64,000 nucleotides of DNA, taken from NCBI RefSeq assembly GCF_014773365.1, contig NZ_JACWUN010000002.1:186001-250000 (forward strand), read 5' to 3'. The stretch is from Pelovirga terrestris. Its GTDB lineage: Bacteria; Desulfobacterota; Desulfuromonadia; Desulfuromonadales; Geopsychrobacteraceae. The position numbers and the translations under genes are program-made. Of the stretch, positions 15,928-24,846 are shown in pieces (positions within the stretch are counted from its first letter, which is position 1; every line of letters starts with the position of its first letter). The notes beneath the pieces are model-generated. The model was not told the origin of the DNA. It did no database searches and was given only the letters and a program-made list of their open reading frames with translations.

Positions 15928-16409
15928 AGCCTCCCCGTCTGCCGCAACGCCTCAAACAGAATAATCGCCGTCGCATTGGCCAGATTGAGACTGCGCACCG
16001 CCGGTGAAAAGATCGGGATGCGGATCGCCTGGTCGCCGACCGCTTCGATCATCTCTTCCGGCAACCCCATGGTTTCCTTGCCGAACACGATAAAATCACC
16101 CGCCGTAAACTGAACTTGTGTGTAGTTCTTCTGCGCTTTTTTCGAGGTGTACCAGAATCGGCCCTCGGGGAACTCCTGTTGGAGTTGTTCAAATGAATCC
16201 CAGCGTCGCAGCTTAACATGAGGCCAGTAATCAAGGCCGGCGCGACGCACCTGCTTGGCATCGATAGAGAACCCCAGCGGGCCGACCAGATGGAGCCAGC
16301 TGCCGGTCGCTGCGCACAGGCGGCCGATGTTGCCGGTATTGGGTGGAATTTCCGGTTCAATCAGGACAATATGGAAGGGTGGTGCGGAGGCTTGGTTAGC
16401 GTTTGTCAT
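15921..16409 (-). CDS. trmL: tRNA (cytidine(34)-2'-O)-methyltransferase TrmL
   Basis: SPOUT-class enzyme that methylates the ribose of the wobble base of tRNA-Leu isoacceptors. The product (about 162 residues) shows FHIVLIEPEIPPNTGNIGRL, LHLVGPLGFSIDAKQVRRAGLDYW, FVFGKETMGLPEE-like IVFGKETMGLPEE and IPIFSPAVRSLNLANATAIILFE, the TrmD/TrmL knot motifs. The start is uncertain: ATG 16409 lies just after the toxin stop codon, ATG 16421 overlaps it; translational coupling to the toxin gene is likely in either case. Its TAG stop is part of the adjoining heptamer array. Confidence 0.9.
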   Translation of the reverse strand: MTNANQASAPPFHIVLIEPEIPPNTGNIGRLCAATGSWLHLVGPLGFSIDAKQVRRAGLDYWPHVKLRRWDSFEQLQQEFPEGRFWYTSKKAQKNYTQVQFTAGDFIVFGKETMGLPEEMIEAVGDQAIRIPIFSPAVRSLNLANATAIILFEALRQTGRLG

Positions 16410-16413
16410 AGCT

Positions 16414-17031
16414 TTATTCATGTTCCAGGGTGTCGAGTACGATCTGTGCCCACTGGTTAATATTTTCCTGATAAATTTTGTGAACTTTTCCATCAACGGC
16501 ACGAAATAGCCTGGATGCTTTTTGTCCGTCGATGGAGTTGTCGTAAACGTAGGTGCGATCGACGAAGCGGGCAACGACTGCACAGTTAACGATAGATTTG
16601 CTGTAGCGACTGATAATCTTTTCGATCGGTACGGTATGGCCACCTTCCGTCACCCGTTGGGCAACCCTGGCGGCATTGATGGTTGGAGAGTTGGTCCCGA
16701 CGAAAAACAATCGAATAAAATAACCGGCGCGTTTGGCGCGGCGCAAAAAATCGACCTTGTTCGCAGCCGACATAACGGTTTCAAAGACCAGGCTGTTTTT
16801 TTGTTCAAGACACTGTTCGCGCATCCTGTCGGCCTGGTTGGCTGCTTTTATCGTCGCCTCGGTGGAATTCCAGTCCCCGTACACTTCCTGGGCAATATCA
16901 TCCGGGTTAACATAAATACACCCTTCACCGGCGACCCACTGGTGAAGACGAAGATCTTGTGTTAATGAGGTTTTGCCGGAACCGTTCGGCCCGGCGATGA
17001 CTACAATGACCGGTTGGTGCGTGGGTGGCAT
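16414..17031 (-). CDS. zeta-toxin-like P-loop kinase
   Basis: A 205-residue P-loop protein. Walker A is GPNGSGKT at residues 14-21; next come VNPDDIAQEVYG, SLVFETVMSAANKVDFLRRAKRAGY and RVAQRVTEGGHTVP, the layout of zeta-toxin/UDP-GlcNAc-kinase-like proteins in which an arginine-rich segment contacts ATP. Zeta toxins phosphorylate UDP-sugars and block peptidoglycan synthesis; substrate use by this chromosomal form is not known. It follows an XRE antitoxin-like gene with one base of overlap, antitoxin first, and precedes trmL. Confidence 0.8.
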   Translation of the reverse strand: MPPTHQPVIVVIAGPNGSGKTSLTQDLRLHQWVAGEGCIYVNPDDIAQEVYGDWNSTEATIKAANQADRMREQCLEQKNSLVFETVMSAANKVDFLRRAKRAGYFIRLFFVGTNSPTINAARVAQRVTEGGHTVPIEKIISRYSKSIVNCAVVARFVDRTYVYDNSIDGQKASRLFRAVDGKVHKIYQENINQWAQIVLDTLEHE

Positions 17032-17432
17032 CAGGCAACAGCCTTCTGGACCGCATCGCGCAAACTATTCATCAAGGTTTTATGAGCTTTTTGTGCCTTT
17101 CGGGTAGCCTTTAGAGCGACATCGTAGAGCAGGGCATCCATGTTTTCCGGGTTGGGCTCGACATCAGGGTTAAGCAGGTCGACAACCGGTACCTTGATTT
17201 TACGACCGGCGAAGAGATTGGCGGCCTGCTGATCGAAAAAAACAACCGGCGGTATACCAAATCTGGCAGTAAGTTTTTGAATGTGTCCTTTGGTGAGGCT
17301 TCGTTCACCGGACAGAATCAGAGAGACATAGCCTCTTGATCCGATCTCCTGGCGCAGGTCAGCGTAAGTCAGCCCACGACTTTTGATCAGGGCTTTCAGA
17401 GCAACAATCGCCGGATCTTTTGCTTTGGTCAT
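17031..17432 (-). CDS. HigA-like XRE antitoxin
   Basis: A 133-residue protein with a helix-turn-helix domain at about 25-75 (RGLTYADLRQEIGSRGYVS, LILSGERSLTKGHIQKLTAR, FGIPPVVFF), followed by a 55-residue tail (NMDALLYDVALKATRKAQKAHK) that is presumably the toxin-neutralising part. It overlaps the zeta-like kinase gene by one base. Start at 17432 is supported by GGAG and by the operator palindrome immediately upstream. Pairing an XRE antitoxin with a zeta-type kinase is unlike the classical epsilon/zeta pair and is known only in scattered systems. Confidence 0.75.
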   Translation of the reverse strand: MTKAKDPAIVALKALIKSRGLTYADLRQEIGSRGYVSLILSGERSLTKGHIQKLTARFGIPPVVFFDQQAANLFAGRKIKVPVVDLLNPDVEPNPENMDALLYDVALKATRKAQKAHKTLMNSLRDAVQKAVA

Positions 17433-17439
17433 TGAAGGT

Positions 17440-17470
17440 CTCCTTTGTTTACATATTGTAAACAAAGGAG
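17440..17470. promoter_or_regulatory. 13-bp palindromic operator of the toxin-antitoxin pair
   Basis: CTCCTTTGTTTAC-ATATT-GTAAACAAAGGAG is a perfect inverted repeat. It lies 8 bases before the antitoxin start and includes its GGAG ribosome site, so binding would repress the operon and the RNA hairpin could also mask translation. Confidence 0.8.
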
Positions 17471-17559
17471 CGCCGATGGTCAAGTTTGCTTTTGTCTTAT
17501 AACTTCACCCACGGTCTGACCACAGATGACTTTATTGACATTGCGCTAAGGGCGATTGG

Positions 17560-18876
<1,317 letters not shown>

Positions 18877-18974
18877 TTATCTATGTAGTAGGAAAAGCAA
18901 TATTAATTCTATAGCAGATAGATAATGAACCTGCAACTGGAATCTACGAAAGATTTATTTTACGGATATTGGAG

Positions 18975-19004
18975 AAAAAACAGGGCGCAATGAATTGCGC
19001 CCTG
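18975..19004 (-). terminator. intrinsic terminator of second MetY-type gene
   Basis: CAGGGCGCAAT pairs with ATTGCGCCCTG; on the minus strand the stem is followed by TTTTTT. It lies 70 bases past the stop of the gene at 19074. Confidence 0.75.
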
Positions 19005-19036
19005 ACATCAGGCACCAGTATGCGGGGTTATTATCG

Positions 19037-19061
19037 TAGGGGCGCGATTCATCGCGCCCAG
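19037..19061. repeat. short dispersed palindrome GGGCGCGAT/ATCGCGCCC
   Basis: A 9-bp perfect dyad preceded by TA and G, similar in sequence to the terminator stem at 18981-19004 and to the repeat at 13504-13529. Part of the interspersed repeat type seen in many bacterial intergenic regions. Confidence 0.55.
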
Positions 19062-19073
19062 TTTAATACGTCA

Positions 19074-20360
19074 TCAGTTTTGACTGACCCTCAACGCCTG
19101 CTCCACATCGGCAATAATATCGTCGATATGTTCAATCCCCACCGAGACACGGATCAGGTCAGGGGACACCCCGGAGGCGATCTGTTGTTCATCCGAAAGT
19201 TGACGATGGGTGGTGCTGGCCGGGTGGAGCACACAGGAACGGGCATCTCCGACATGCACGACCAGAGCAATCAATCGACAGGCCTCCATAAATTTGATAC
19301 CGGCGTCTCGCCCACCCTTGATGCCGAAGGTAAGAACACCACTGCAGCCTTTGGGCAGATACTCCCGGCCTAAGTCATAGCTCGGGTGACTTTTCAGCCC
19401 GGGATAGTTGACCCAGGTCACGCTTGAATGCTGCTGGAGGTAGGCCGCCAGGGCCAGGGCATTGCTGCAATGACGCTCCATGCGCAAGGGCAGGGTGGTT
19501 AATCCCTGATTAAACAGGAAGCTGTTTTGTGGAGCGGGGGTAGCTCCCAGGTCACGCATGTACTGAACGCGAGCTTTGACAATATAGGCCGCCGGGCCAA
19601 AGGTGTCCATGTAGCGCAGGCCGTGGTAACTGGAATCAGGCTCCGTCAGTTCCGGATATTTCCCCTCCCTGCTCCAGTCAAAGGTGCCACCGTCGACAAT
19701 CACCCCACCGACACTGGTACCATGACCGTCGATATATTTGGTCGCCGAATGCACCACAATATGGGCTCCGAGTTCCAACGGCTTGCACAGGTACGGAGTG
19801 CCGAAGGTGTTATCAATGATCAACGGGACATTCATCCGCTTGGCCAGTTCGCTGAATTTGGCAAAATCCAGGACGTTCAAGCCGGGATTCCCGATGGTTT
19901 CGGCAAACAGACAGCGGGTTTCCGGTCGAAAGGCCGCCTGCAACTCTTCCAGGGACGCCTCCGGGTTGACAAAGCTGACCTCGACCCCCATTTTAGGCAG
20001 GGTATTGGCAAACAGCGAATAAGTGCCGCCATAGAGGGTGCCGGTAGCAACCAGGTGCTGACCGTTGCGGCAGATATTAAGGATGGCCAGGGCTGATGCC
20101 GCCTGTCCCGAGGATGTCGCCAGGGCCCCGACGCCACCCTCCATCAGGGCGATTTTCCCTTCAAAGGCGGCGGTGGTGGGGTTACTGATGCGCGTGTACA
20201 TATGGTCGGGCAGTTCCAGATCAAAGAGCTTGGCCACATGGTCGGCACTGTCATATTTGTACGTGGTGCTCTGGCAGATCGCCGGGATGCGAGGTTCGGT
20301 CGGTCGGGGTTCATAGGTTCCCTGAACCGCCTGGGTTTCAATTTTCCAGCTTTTTTGCAT
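19074..20360 (-). CDS. O-acetylhomoserine sulfhydrylase/methionine gamma-lyase family PLP enzyme, copy 2
   Basis: A 428-residue paralogue of copy 1. Shared motifs are AICQSTTYKYDSADHVAKLF, MYTRISNPTTAAFEGKIALM, GTLYGGTYSLFANTLPKMGV and the PLP lysine in VVHSATKYIDGHGTSVGG. The two differ throughout, so the duplication is old. Without the substrate-binding residues modelled I cannot separate sulfhydrylase from a lyase role. AAGGAGG precedes ATG 20360 and a terminator follows, so it is probably transcribed separately from copy 1. Confidence 0.8.
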   Translation of the reverse strand: MQKSWKIETQAVQGTYEPRPTEPRIPAICQSTTYKYDSADHVAKLFDLELPDHMYTRISNPTTAAFEGKIALMEGGVGALATSSGQAASALAILNICRNGQHLVATGTLYGGTYSLFANTLPKMGVEVSFVNPEASLEELQAAFRPETRCLFAETIGNPGLNVLDFAKFSELAKRMNVPLIIDNTFGTPYLCKPLELGAHIVVHSATKYIDGHGTSVGGVIVDGGTFDWSREGKYPELTEPDSSYHGLRYMDTFGPAAYIVKARVQYMRDLGATPAPQNSFLFNQGLTTLPLRMERHCSNALALAAYLQQHSSVTWVNYPGLKSHPSYDLGREYLPKGCSGVLTFGIKGGRDAGIKFMEACRLIALVVHVGDARSCVLHPASTTHRQLSDEQQIASGVSPDLIRVSVGIEHIDDIIADVEQALRVSQN

Positions 20361-20525
20361 GGAATGCCTCCTTGAATAATGTCATTGTATGGGCAGGTTG
20401 GATTACTGGTTGATTAAACTGGTGAAAGACAGATACTAACAGAATGGATTTGAAAGCGAAATAAGCAAGGATGTCTACGTCTGACACTATTCTGATTTTT
20501 TTCAGGCAGATAAAGAGGAGGAGCC

Positions 20526-20891
20526 ATGACGGCCGGTTTTTATGACGTTGTGTTAACGGTTGCCCAGTGGAGTATTTTTACCCTTGAGTTACTGGGAATC
20601 GGCATCATCATGCTGTTTTCGCTTTACGCAACCTTCTATAATCTCAACCTGTTGATCAAAAAAGGGACGAGTGAGGAGCTGTTTCATAGTTATCGTCTGC
20701 AGTTAGCGCGGGGCATTCTGCTTGGCCTCGAATTCCTTGTCGCAGCAGATATTATCAAAACCGTAGCGGTTGAATTGACCTTTGCCAGTGTCGGTATGTT
20801 GGCGGTCATTGTTCTGATCAGAACATTCTTGAGCTTTGCCATTGAGATGGAGATGACTGGATGCCGACCCTGGCAGAAACAACAAAAATGA
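20526..20891 (+). CDS. DUF1622 membrane protein
   Basis: A 121-residue integral membrane protein with three hydrophobic segments (about 15-40, 60-85 and 90-110). The core HSYRLQLARGILLGLEFLVAADIIKTVAVELTFASVGMLAVIVLIRTFLSFAIEMEM (quoted here only for its key parts RLQLARGI, LEFLVAADII and RTFLSF) is the DUF1622 signature. Function unknown. Strong GAGGAGGAG site. It is 31 bases upstream of the RqcH gene, same strand. Confidence 0.88.
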   Translation: MTAGFYDVVLTVAQWSIFTLELLGIGIIMLFSLYATFYNLNLLIKKGTSEELFHSYRLQLARGILLGLEFLVAADIIKTVAVELTFASVGMLAVIVLIRTFLSFAIEMEMTGCRPWQKQQK

Positions 20892-20922
20892 TCGGGTAAC
20901 AGAAATGATCCGGGTTGCATAA

Positions 20923-22344
20923 ATGAAATATGCCCTGCTTAAAGAAATCATTACCGAACTGCAAACGCGGATCGCCGGGGCACGGATATCAAAAATCCAT
21001 CAGCCCGAAGCGGAGGTGCTGGTCCTGCGGCTATGGAACGGCACTGCTAACCTGCGGTTACTTGTTTCCGTCAAATCGGGTCAGCAACGTATTCACTTAT
21101 CTCAAAGAGAATGGCTTAATCCCCATCAGCCGCCACGCTTCTGCCAGTTGCTGCGCTCACGGCTCAGTCGAATCGACCGGGTGCAACTGGTCAATGATGA
21201 TCGGGTGGTACGGATTGACTGCCACGGACCTAAAGGCCCTTGTTTTTTGATGGTGGAAATGATCGGCACGATCGGCAATATGATACTGGTCGATCAGCAC
21301 GACATCATTATTGATGGGTTGAAACGCGATCGTGGCGTAGATTCGGGTCGGTTACTATTAGCGGGAAAAGCCTACAGTTATCCCGACAAACCTAAGGGGC
21401 CGATTGATCCGGCACAAGGTTCGGTGCCCCTGCCTGAAAATTTTACCTGCTGGAGTGATTATCTCGATCAACAGGGAAATGACCCGGCCGTCGTGCCTAC
21501 TCCACAGGGTATACAGCTGCGGCTGCGTCAGACAATTGTCCGTCAGCAAAAAAAACTCAACAAGCGTTATCACAAGATCAGTGCAGAGCTGGAGCGCCAG
21601 CAGCAGGCGCAAGAGGATAGAATCAGGGGTGATTTGCTTCTGGCGAATCTCCATCTGGTGAAAAAAGGGATGGAACAGCTAAGCGTAGCGAATATCTTTT
21701 CTGACCGGGCAGAAACGCTAGATATTCTTTTGGATACGCGCCTCTCCCCGCAGCAGAATGCCCAGAGCTACTTCAAAAAATACAAAAAAGCGGCACGAGG
21801 CGTCGACCACAGCCGGCGCCGGCACGCAGAAACTAAAGCCGAACTGCAGTGGCTGGACGAATTGCTCTATCAGTTGGACGATCACCCTGAGCCAGCCGAT
21901 CTGGAAGCCATCTATGCCGAGCTGGATGACGCCGGTCTGCTCAAGGGTCCTGACGAACACCATAAAAAACGCACCCGCCAGGCCAGCGCCCCGCAGGAAC
22001 TGGTCAGCCCTTCCGGAATCAAGGTCCTGCGCGGCAGAAATAATCAGCAAAACGATCAGTTGTCCGGGCGTCAGCTGAAAACCGGGGATCTCTGGTTTCA
22101 TGCCAACGGATGCCCCGGCGCCCATGTGGTGCTCAAAGCATCAACCGTCGCGGTGCCGGTAACCGCTGAGGATATCAGTTATGCCGCAAGCATCGCCGCC
22201 GGATATTCCAAAGCCCAAAACGATGCCAAGGTCGAGGTGATGATGGCTACCGCAGAGAGCGTATCACGCCCCAAGGGTGCTCGTCCCGGACTGGTAACCG
22301 TTAAAAAGTACCAGACCCTGATTGCAGCGCCTTTACGCCCCTGA
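20923..22344 (+). CDS. rqcH: NFACT protein RqcH (ribosome quality control)
   Basis: RqcH binds stalled 50S subunits with peptidyl-tRNA and recruits tRNA-Ala to add alanine tails. The 473-residue product has the NFACT-N domain (ARISKIHQPEAEVLVLRLW, with an Asp-Arg pair at D93/R94 aligned to the DR motif), a coiled-coil middle (LNKRYHKISAELERQQQAQE; FKKYKKAARGVDHSRRRHAE), and a C-terminal NFACT-R domain (GIKVLRGRNNQQNDQLS, LKTGDLWFHANGCPGAHVVL, YSKAQNDAKVEVMMATAES). It is shorter than the B. subtilis protein (about 570), the middle helices being trimmed. The old name fibronectin-binding protein is misleading. Confidence 0.88.
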   Translation: MKYALLKEIITELQTRIAGARISKIHQPEAEVLVLRLWNGTANLRLLVSVKSGQQRIHLSQREWLNPHQPPRFCQLLRSRLSRIDRVQLVNDDRVVRIDCHGPKGPCFLMVEMIGTIGNMILVDQHDIIIDGLKRDRGVDSGRLLLAGKAYSYPDKPKGPIDPAQGSVPLPENFTCWSDYLDQQGNDPAVVPTPQGIQLRLRQTIVRQQKKLNKRYHKISAELERQQQAQEDRIRGDLLLANLHLVKKGMEQLSVANIFSDRAETLDILLDTRLSPQQNAQSYFKKYKKAARGVDHSRRRHAETKAELQWLDELLYQLDDHPEPADLEAIYAELDDAGLLKGPDEHHKKRTRQASAPQELVSPSGIKVLRGRNNQQNDQLSGRQLKTGDLWFHANGCPGAHVVLKASTVAVPVTAEDISYAASIAAGYSKAQNDAKVEVMMATAESVSRPKGARPGLVTVKKYQTLIAAPLRP

Positions 22345-22372
22345 TCCCCTTGGATGGATGAGATTTTTTTTG

Positions 22373-22401
22373 TTGCAAACAAAAAATTCCTTTGTTATAA
22401 C
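22373..22401 (+). promoter_or_regulatory. sigma-70 promoter of tRNA-Leu
   Basis: TTGCAA and TATAAC with 17-base spacing, ending 15 bases before the mature tRNA 5' end; a GC-rich GTGCGCAC lies between, as is common for stable RNA promoters. Confidence 0.75.
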
Positions 22402-22416
22402 GTGCGCACGTTTCGC

Positions 22417-22503
22417 GCCGAAGTGGTGGAATTGGTAGACACGCTAGGTTCAGGGTCTAGTGGGCGTAGGCCCGTGGGAGTTCGAGTCTCCCCTTCGGCA
22501 CCA
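22417..22503 (+). tRNA. tRNA-Leu (anticodon CAG)
   Basis: The acceptor stem is GCCGAAG/CTTCGGC, discriminator A, encoded CCA. The D-arm contains GGTGGAATTGGTAGACAC, the anticodon stem CTAGG/TCTAG encloses loop TTCAGGG (anticodon CAG), the long class II variable arm TGGGCGTAGGCCCG follows, and the T-loop is GTTCGAGT. The tRNA-Leu modification enzyme TrmL is encoded nearby at 15921. Confidence 0.97.
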
Positions 22504-22509
22504 AAAAAC

Positions 22510-22533
22510 AGACCGCGAAAGCGGTCTTTTTTT
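22510..22533 (+). terminator. intrinsic terminator of tRNA-Leu
   Basis: AGACCGC-GAAA-GCGGTCT with a GNRA-type tetraloop, followed by T6-7. Confidence 0.93.
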
Positions 22534-22542
22534 GTTCGTTGA

Positions 22543-22652
22543 CCCACTACCCACTACCTACTACCCACTACCCACTACCCACTACCCACTACCCACTACC
22601 CACTACCCACTACCCACTACCCACTACCCACTACCCACTACCCACTACCCAC
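22543..22652 (-). repeat. long CCCACTA heptamer array (about 15 copies)
   Basis: About fifteen tandem heptamers, one with a single change (CCTACTA). On the minus strand they read GGGTAGT and begin one base after the TGA stop of malic enzyme. G3 tracts spaced by four bases satisfy the G-quadruplex pattern many times over. The translated frame across the array is low-complexity and not a gene. Confidence 0.95.
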
Positions 22653-22653
22653 A

Positions 22654-24000
22654 TCAATCCCCATCCCAATGTTTAATCACCCCTGATTCCAGCGCCGCCC
22701 GTTCAACCGCAGCCGTTACCTCTTTGTGAACGTCAGGGTGGAGCAGGGATGGCACCAGTTCGTGCTCTTCAGCATGACGGGCGATGCACTGGGCCGCTGC
22801 GATTTTCATCTTGTTATTGATTCTGGTTGCACGGACGTTGAGGGCGCCCCGGAACAGACCGGGGAAGGCGAGGGCGTTATTGACGCTTTTACCATCGGCA
22901 GCGAAGGATGCACCGACCTGCATGGCAAGTTCCGGTTCGATTTCCGGATTCGGGTTGGACAGGGCCAGAATAACCGACCCTTTACGCACCATCTCCGGGG
23001 TGATCAAACCCGGTCGCCCGGTCGTTGCAATAACAATGTTGGCACGTTGCATGACCTCTTCAAGGGTTCCTTCTTTGCCGCCGGCAGCAACCAGGCGCTC
23101 GCGGGCATTGCTGTCGATGTCGGTGCCGATGACCTTTTTTACGCCGTAGGAGAGCAGTAGTTTGCTGATTCCCATCCCCGCCGCCCCCAGTCCTATCATC
23201 CCGACCGTTGCCTGCTTGAGCATCATGCCTGAGAAGCGGGTTGCGTTAAGCAAGGCAGCCAGGACAACAACTGCGGTGCCATGTTGGTCGTCGTGCATGA
23301 CCGGGATGTCCAGCTGGGCATCAAGCACCTCCTCAATCAGAAAACACTCAGGGGCTTTTATGTCTTCAAGCTTGATTGCGCCAAAAGTCGAAGCAATGTT
23401 CAGAACCGTATCAATAATAACCTGCGGATCGTGGCTCTGGATCAGGATAGGCACGCCACTGACCCCGACCAGATGATCAAACAATACCGCCTTGCCTTCC
23501 ATCACCGGCATCCCCGCCACGGCACCTATGTCACCCAGCCCAAGGATCGCCGTACCATTGGTGACAATGGCAACCTGATTCGGGATAGATGTGTATTTGT
23601 TGGCCAACTCCGGTGAACGCTGGATGTCCTTGCAAATGGCAGCGACACCGGGGGTGTAGATCTGGCGAACGTCGGTAATGGTTTCAATCCGGACGCGGCT
23701 GCGGGTAGCGATTTTGCCGCCCTCGTGAACCTGATGAACCAGATCGATCAGATCTTCAACGATAATTCCTTCAAGCTTTGAAATAGCCTCAACAAGCTCA
23801 TCAAACTGTTCTTCCGAATCAACATAAACCACAATTTCACGGGTATTGTGAGTGCGGCCAACGCGCACCAGGTGAATGTCGCCAACACTGGCATTATTCT
23901 GGGCAATGGCATTGGTTACGCTGGATAAATGGCCAGGCTTGTCCTTAAGCATCAGACGCAGACATTTAGCAATTTTTCCAGCACCTTTTTCGATATCCAT
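22654..24000 (-). CDS. NAD(P)-dependent malic enzyme with N-terminal ACT domain
   Basis: Oxidative decarboxylation of malate to pyruvate. The 448-residue product starts with an ACT-like regulatory domain (about 1-80: CLRLMLKDKPGHLSSVTNAI), then the malic domain (RQIYTPGVAAICKDI, VTNGTAILGLGDIGAVAGMPVMEGKAVLF, PVMHDDQHGTAVVVLAAL) and the Rossmann domain (VGMIGLGAAGMGISKLLL, VIGTDIDSNARERL, ALSNPNPEIEPELA). ACT domains suggest amino-acid control. CGGAG lies upstream of the ATG. Hairpin element copy C ends 47 bases before the start, in the same direction. Confidence 0.93.
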   Translation of the reverse strand: MDIEKGAGKIAKCLRLMLKDKPGHLSSVTNAIAQNNASVGDIHLVRVGRTHNTREIVVYVDSEEQFDELVEAISKLEGIIVEDLIDLVHQVHEGGKIATRSRVRIETITDVRQIYTPGVAAICKDIQRSPELANKYTSIPNQVAIVTNGTAILGLGDIGAVAGMPVMEGKAVLFDHLVGVSGVPILIQSHDPQVIIDTVLNIASTFGAIKLEDIKAPECFLIEEVLDAQLDIPVMHDDQHGTAVVVLAALLNATRFSGMMLKQATVGMIGLGAAGMGISKLLLSYGVKKVIGTDIDSNARERLVAAGGKEGTLEEVMQRANIVIATTGRPGLITPEMVRKGSVILALSNPNPEIEPELAMQVGASFAADGKSVNNALAFPGLFRGALNVRATRINNKMKIAAAQCIARHAEEHELVPSLLHPDVHKEVTAAVERAALESGVIKHWDGD

Positions 24001-24047
24001 GTTATCTCCGTTAGTTTGAAAATTTAGCCCTGAAGGAAAAAATAATC

Positions 24048-24110
24048 GTAACTATTCAGCTCTATCCTTGCGCATAGCCATAGGATCCCCGACCCGGTGC
24101 TGAACAGATC
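24048..24110 (-). repeat. dispersed hairpin element, copy C (short form)
   Basis: Read on the minus strand it begins GATCTGTTCAGCACCGGGTC and ends AGCTGAATAGTTAC; the ends pair perfectly over nine bases (CTGTTCAGC with GCTGAATAG, one G-U). The central hairpin of copies A and B is missing; a small stem ATCCT/AGGAT remains. It lies upstream of malic enzyme, in its direction. Confidence 0.7.
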
Positions 24111-24262
24111 AAATAATCATCGGTATGTGTCCATCTGGACCCGCCGGATGAAGGCAAATCCGGATTTACCTTAAGTTCTGCGAAAAGATAACAAAAAAAA
24201 ATGAAAAAAAATATTCATTTGCTCCCCCCAGTCAGATTTCTGTCAGATATGGTTCATATAAT

Positions 24263-24406
24263 GTATCTGTTTAGCACCGGATCGGGGTTCCTATGTCAAG
24301 GGACGCATTTTCGTCATCCCTGACCGCTTGTTGTCGCCGTCCATGGCGACAAACACCCTTGCCACAGAAACCCCGACCCTGCGCAAGGACAGTGGTGAAT
24401 AGTTAC
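24263..24406 (+). repeat. dispersed hairpin element, copy B
   Basis: Begins GTATCTGTTTAGCACCGG, ends TGAATAGTTAC. The left inner arm (GGATCGGGGTTCCTATGTCA onward to AAGGG) pairs with the right arm ending in AACCCCGACCC. A TATAAT box ends one base before the element, so it may be the start of a transcript. It leads to the receiver-like gene 60 bases downstream. Confidence 0.75.
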
Positions 24407-24465
24407 CATATAATAATCATTATTTGCTGTTGTTTATTCCGGGCAACCAGGATGAGGAGTTCAGT

Positions 24466-24846
24466 GTGCAAGAAAAAACCGCTTTATTGCTGGATGATGA
24501 CGTAGAACATCGTCAGCAGATGATGGAAGTTCTGACATCAATGGGCTATGTGGTTCATATGTTTGCCAACCCGATATCCTATATGTTGCGACGTGAGGGG
24601 CATTTTTGCTCTGAGAACAAACACTGCTTCGATCTGATCCTGGTCGGAAACCGGTTGCCGGGGATGAGCGGGATCGATTTTTTGCAGCGCCTCAAGCGCG
24701 GTGGTTGCTGTTTGCCAGATCATTATAAGGCGGTCTTCTGTAGTGACTTATCGCAAGAGCAGCAACAACAAATAACGGCCCTTGGTTGCTGTTTTTTCAC
24801 AAAACCGACATCACCCGAAGACATCAGAGCCTGGCTTGATACATAA
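24466..24846 (+). CDS. degenerate receiver (pseudo-response regulator) protein
   Basis: A 126-residue single receiver domain. The acidic pocket (ALLLDDDVEHRQ, D10-D12) and the conserved lysine (FFTKPTSPEDI, K113) are present, but the phosphoacceptor aspartate, expected just before xRLPGMSG, is glycine (LILVGNRLPGMSG, G61-N62). It therefore cannot be phosphorylated in the normal way. Start GTG 24466 is supported by GAGGAG; the frame also continues upstream to a TTG at 24424. No output domain. It precedes the exopolysaccharide cluster by 257 AT-rich bases without a gene. Confidence 0.8.
   Translation: MQEKTALLLDDDVEHRQQMMEVLTSMGYVVHMFANPISYMLRREGHFCSENKHCFDLILVGNRLPGMSGIDFLQRLKRGGCCLPDHYKAVFCSDLSQEQQQQITALGCCFFTKPTSPEDIRAWLDT

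Noticed and set aside
22543-22652. Tandem array as CRISPR
   Set aside because: The unit is 7 bases without spacers and no cas genes are near.
22460-22729. Open frame with repeated PTTHYPL over the heptamer array
   Set aside because: It is the translation of the tandem repeat, overlaps the tRNA and malic enzyme, and has no ribosome site.
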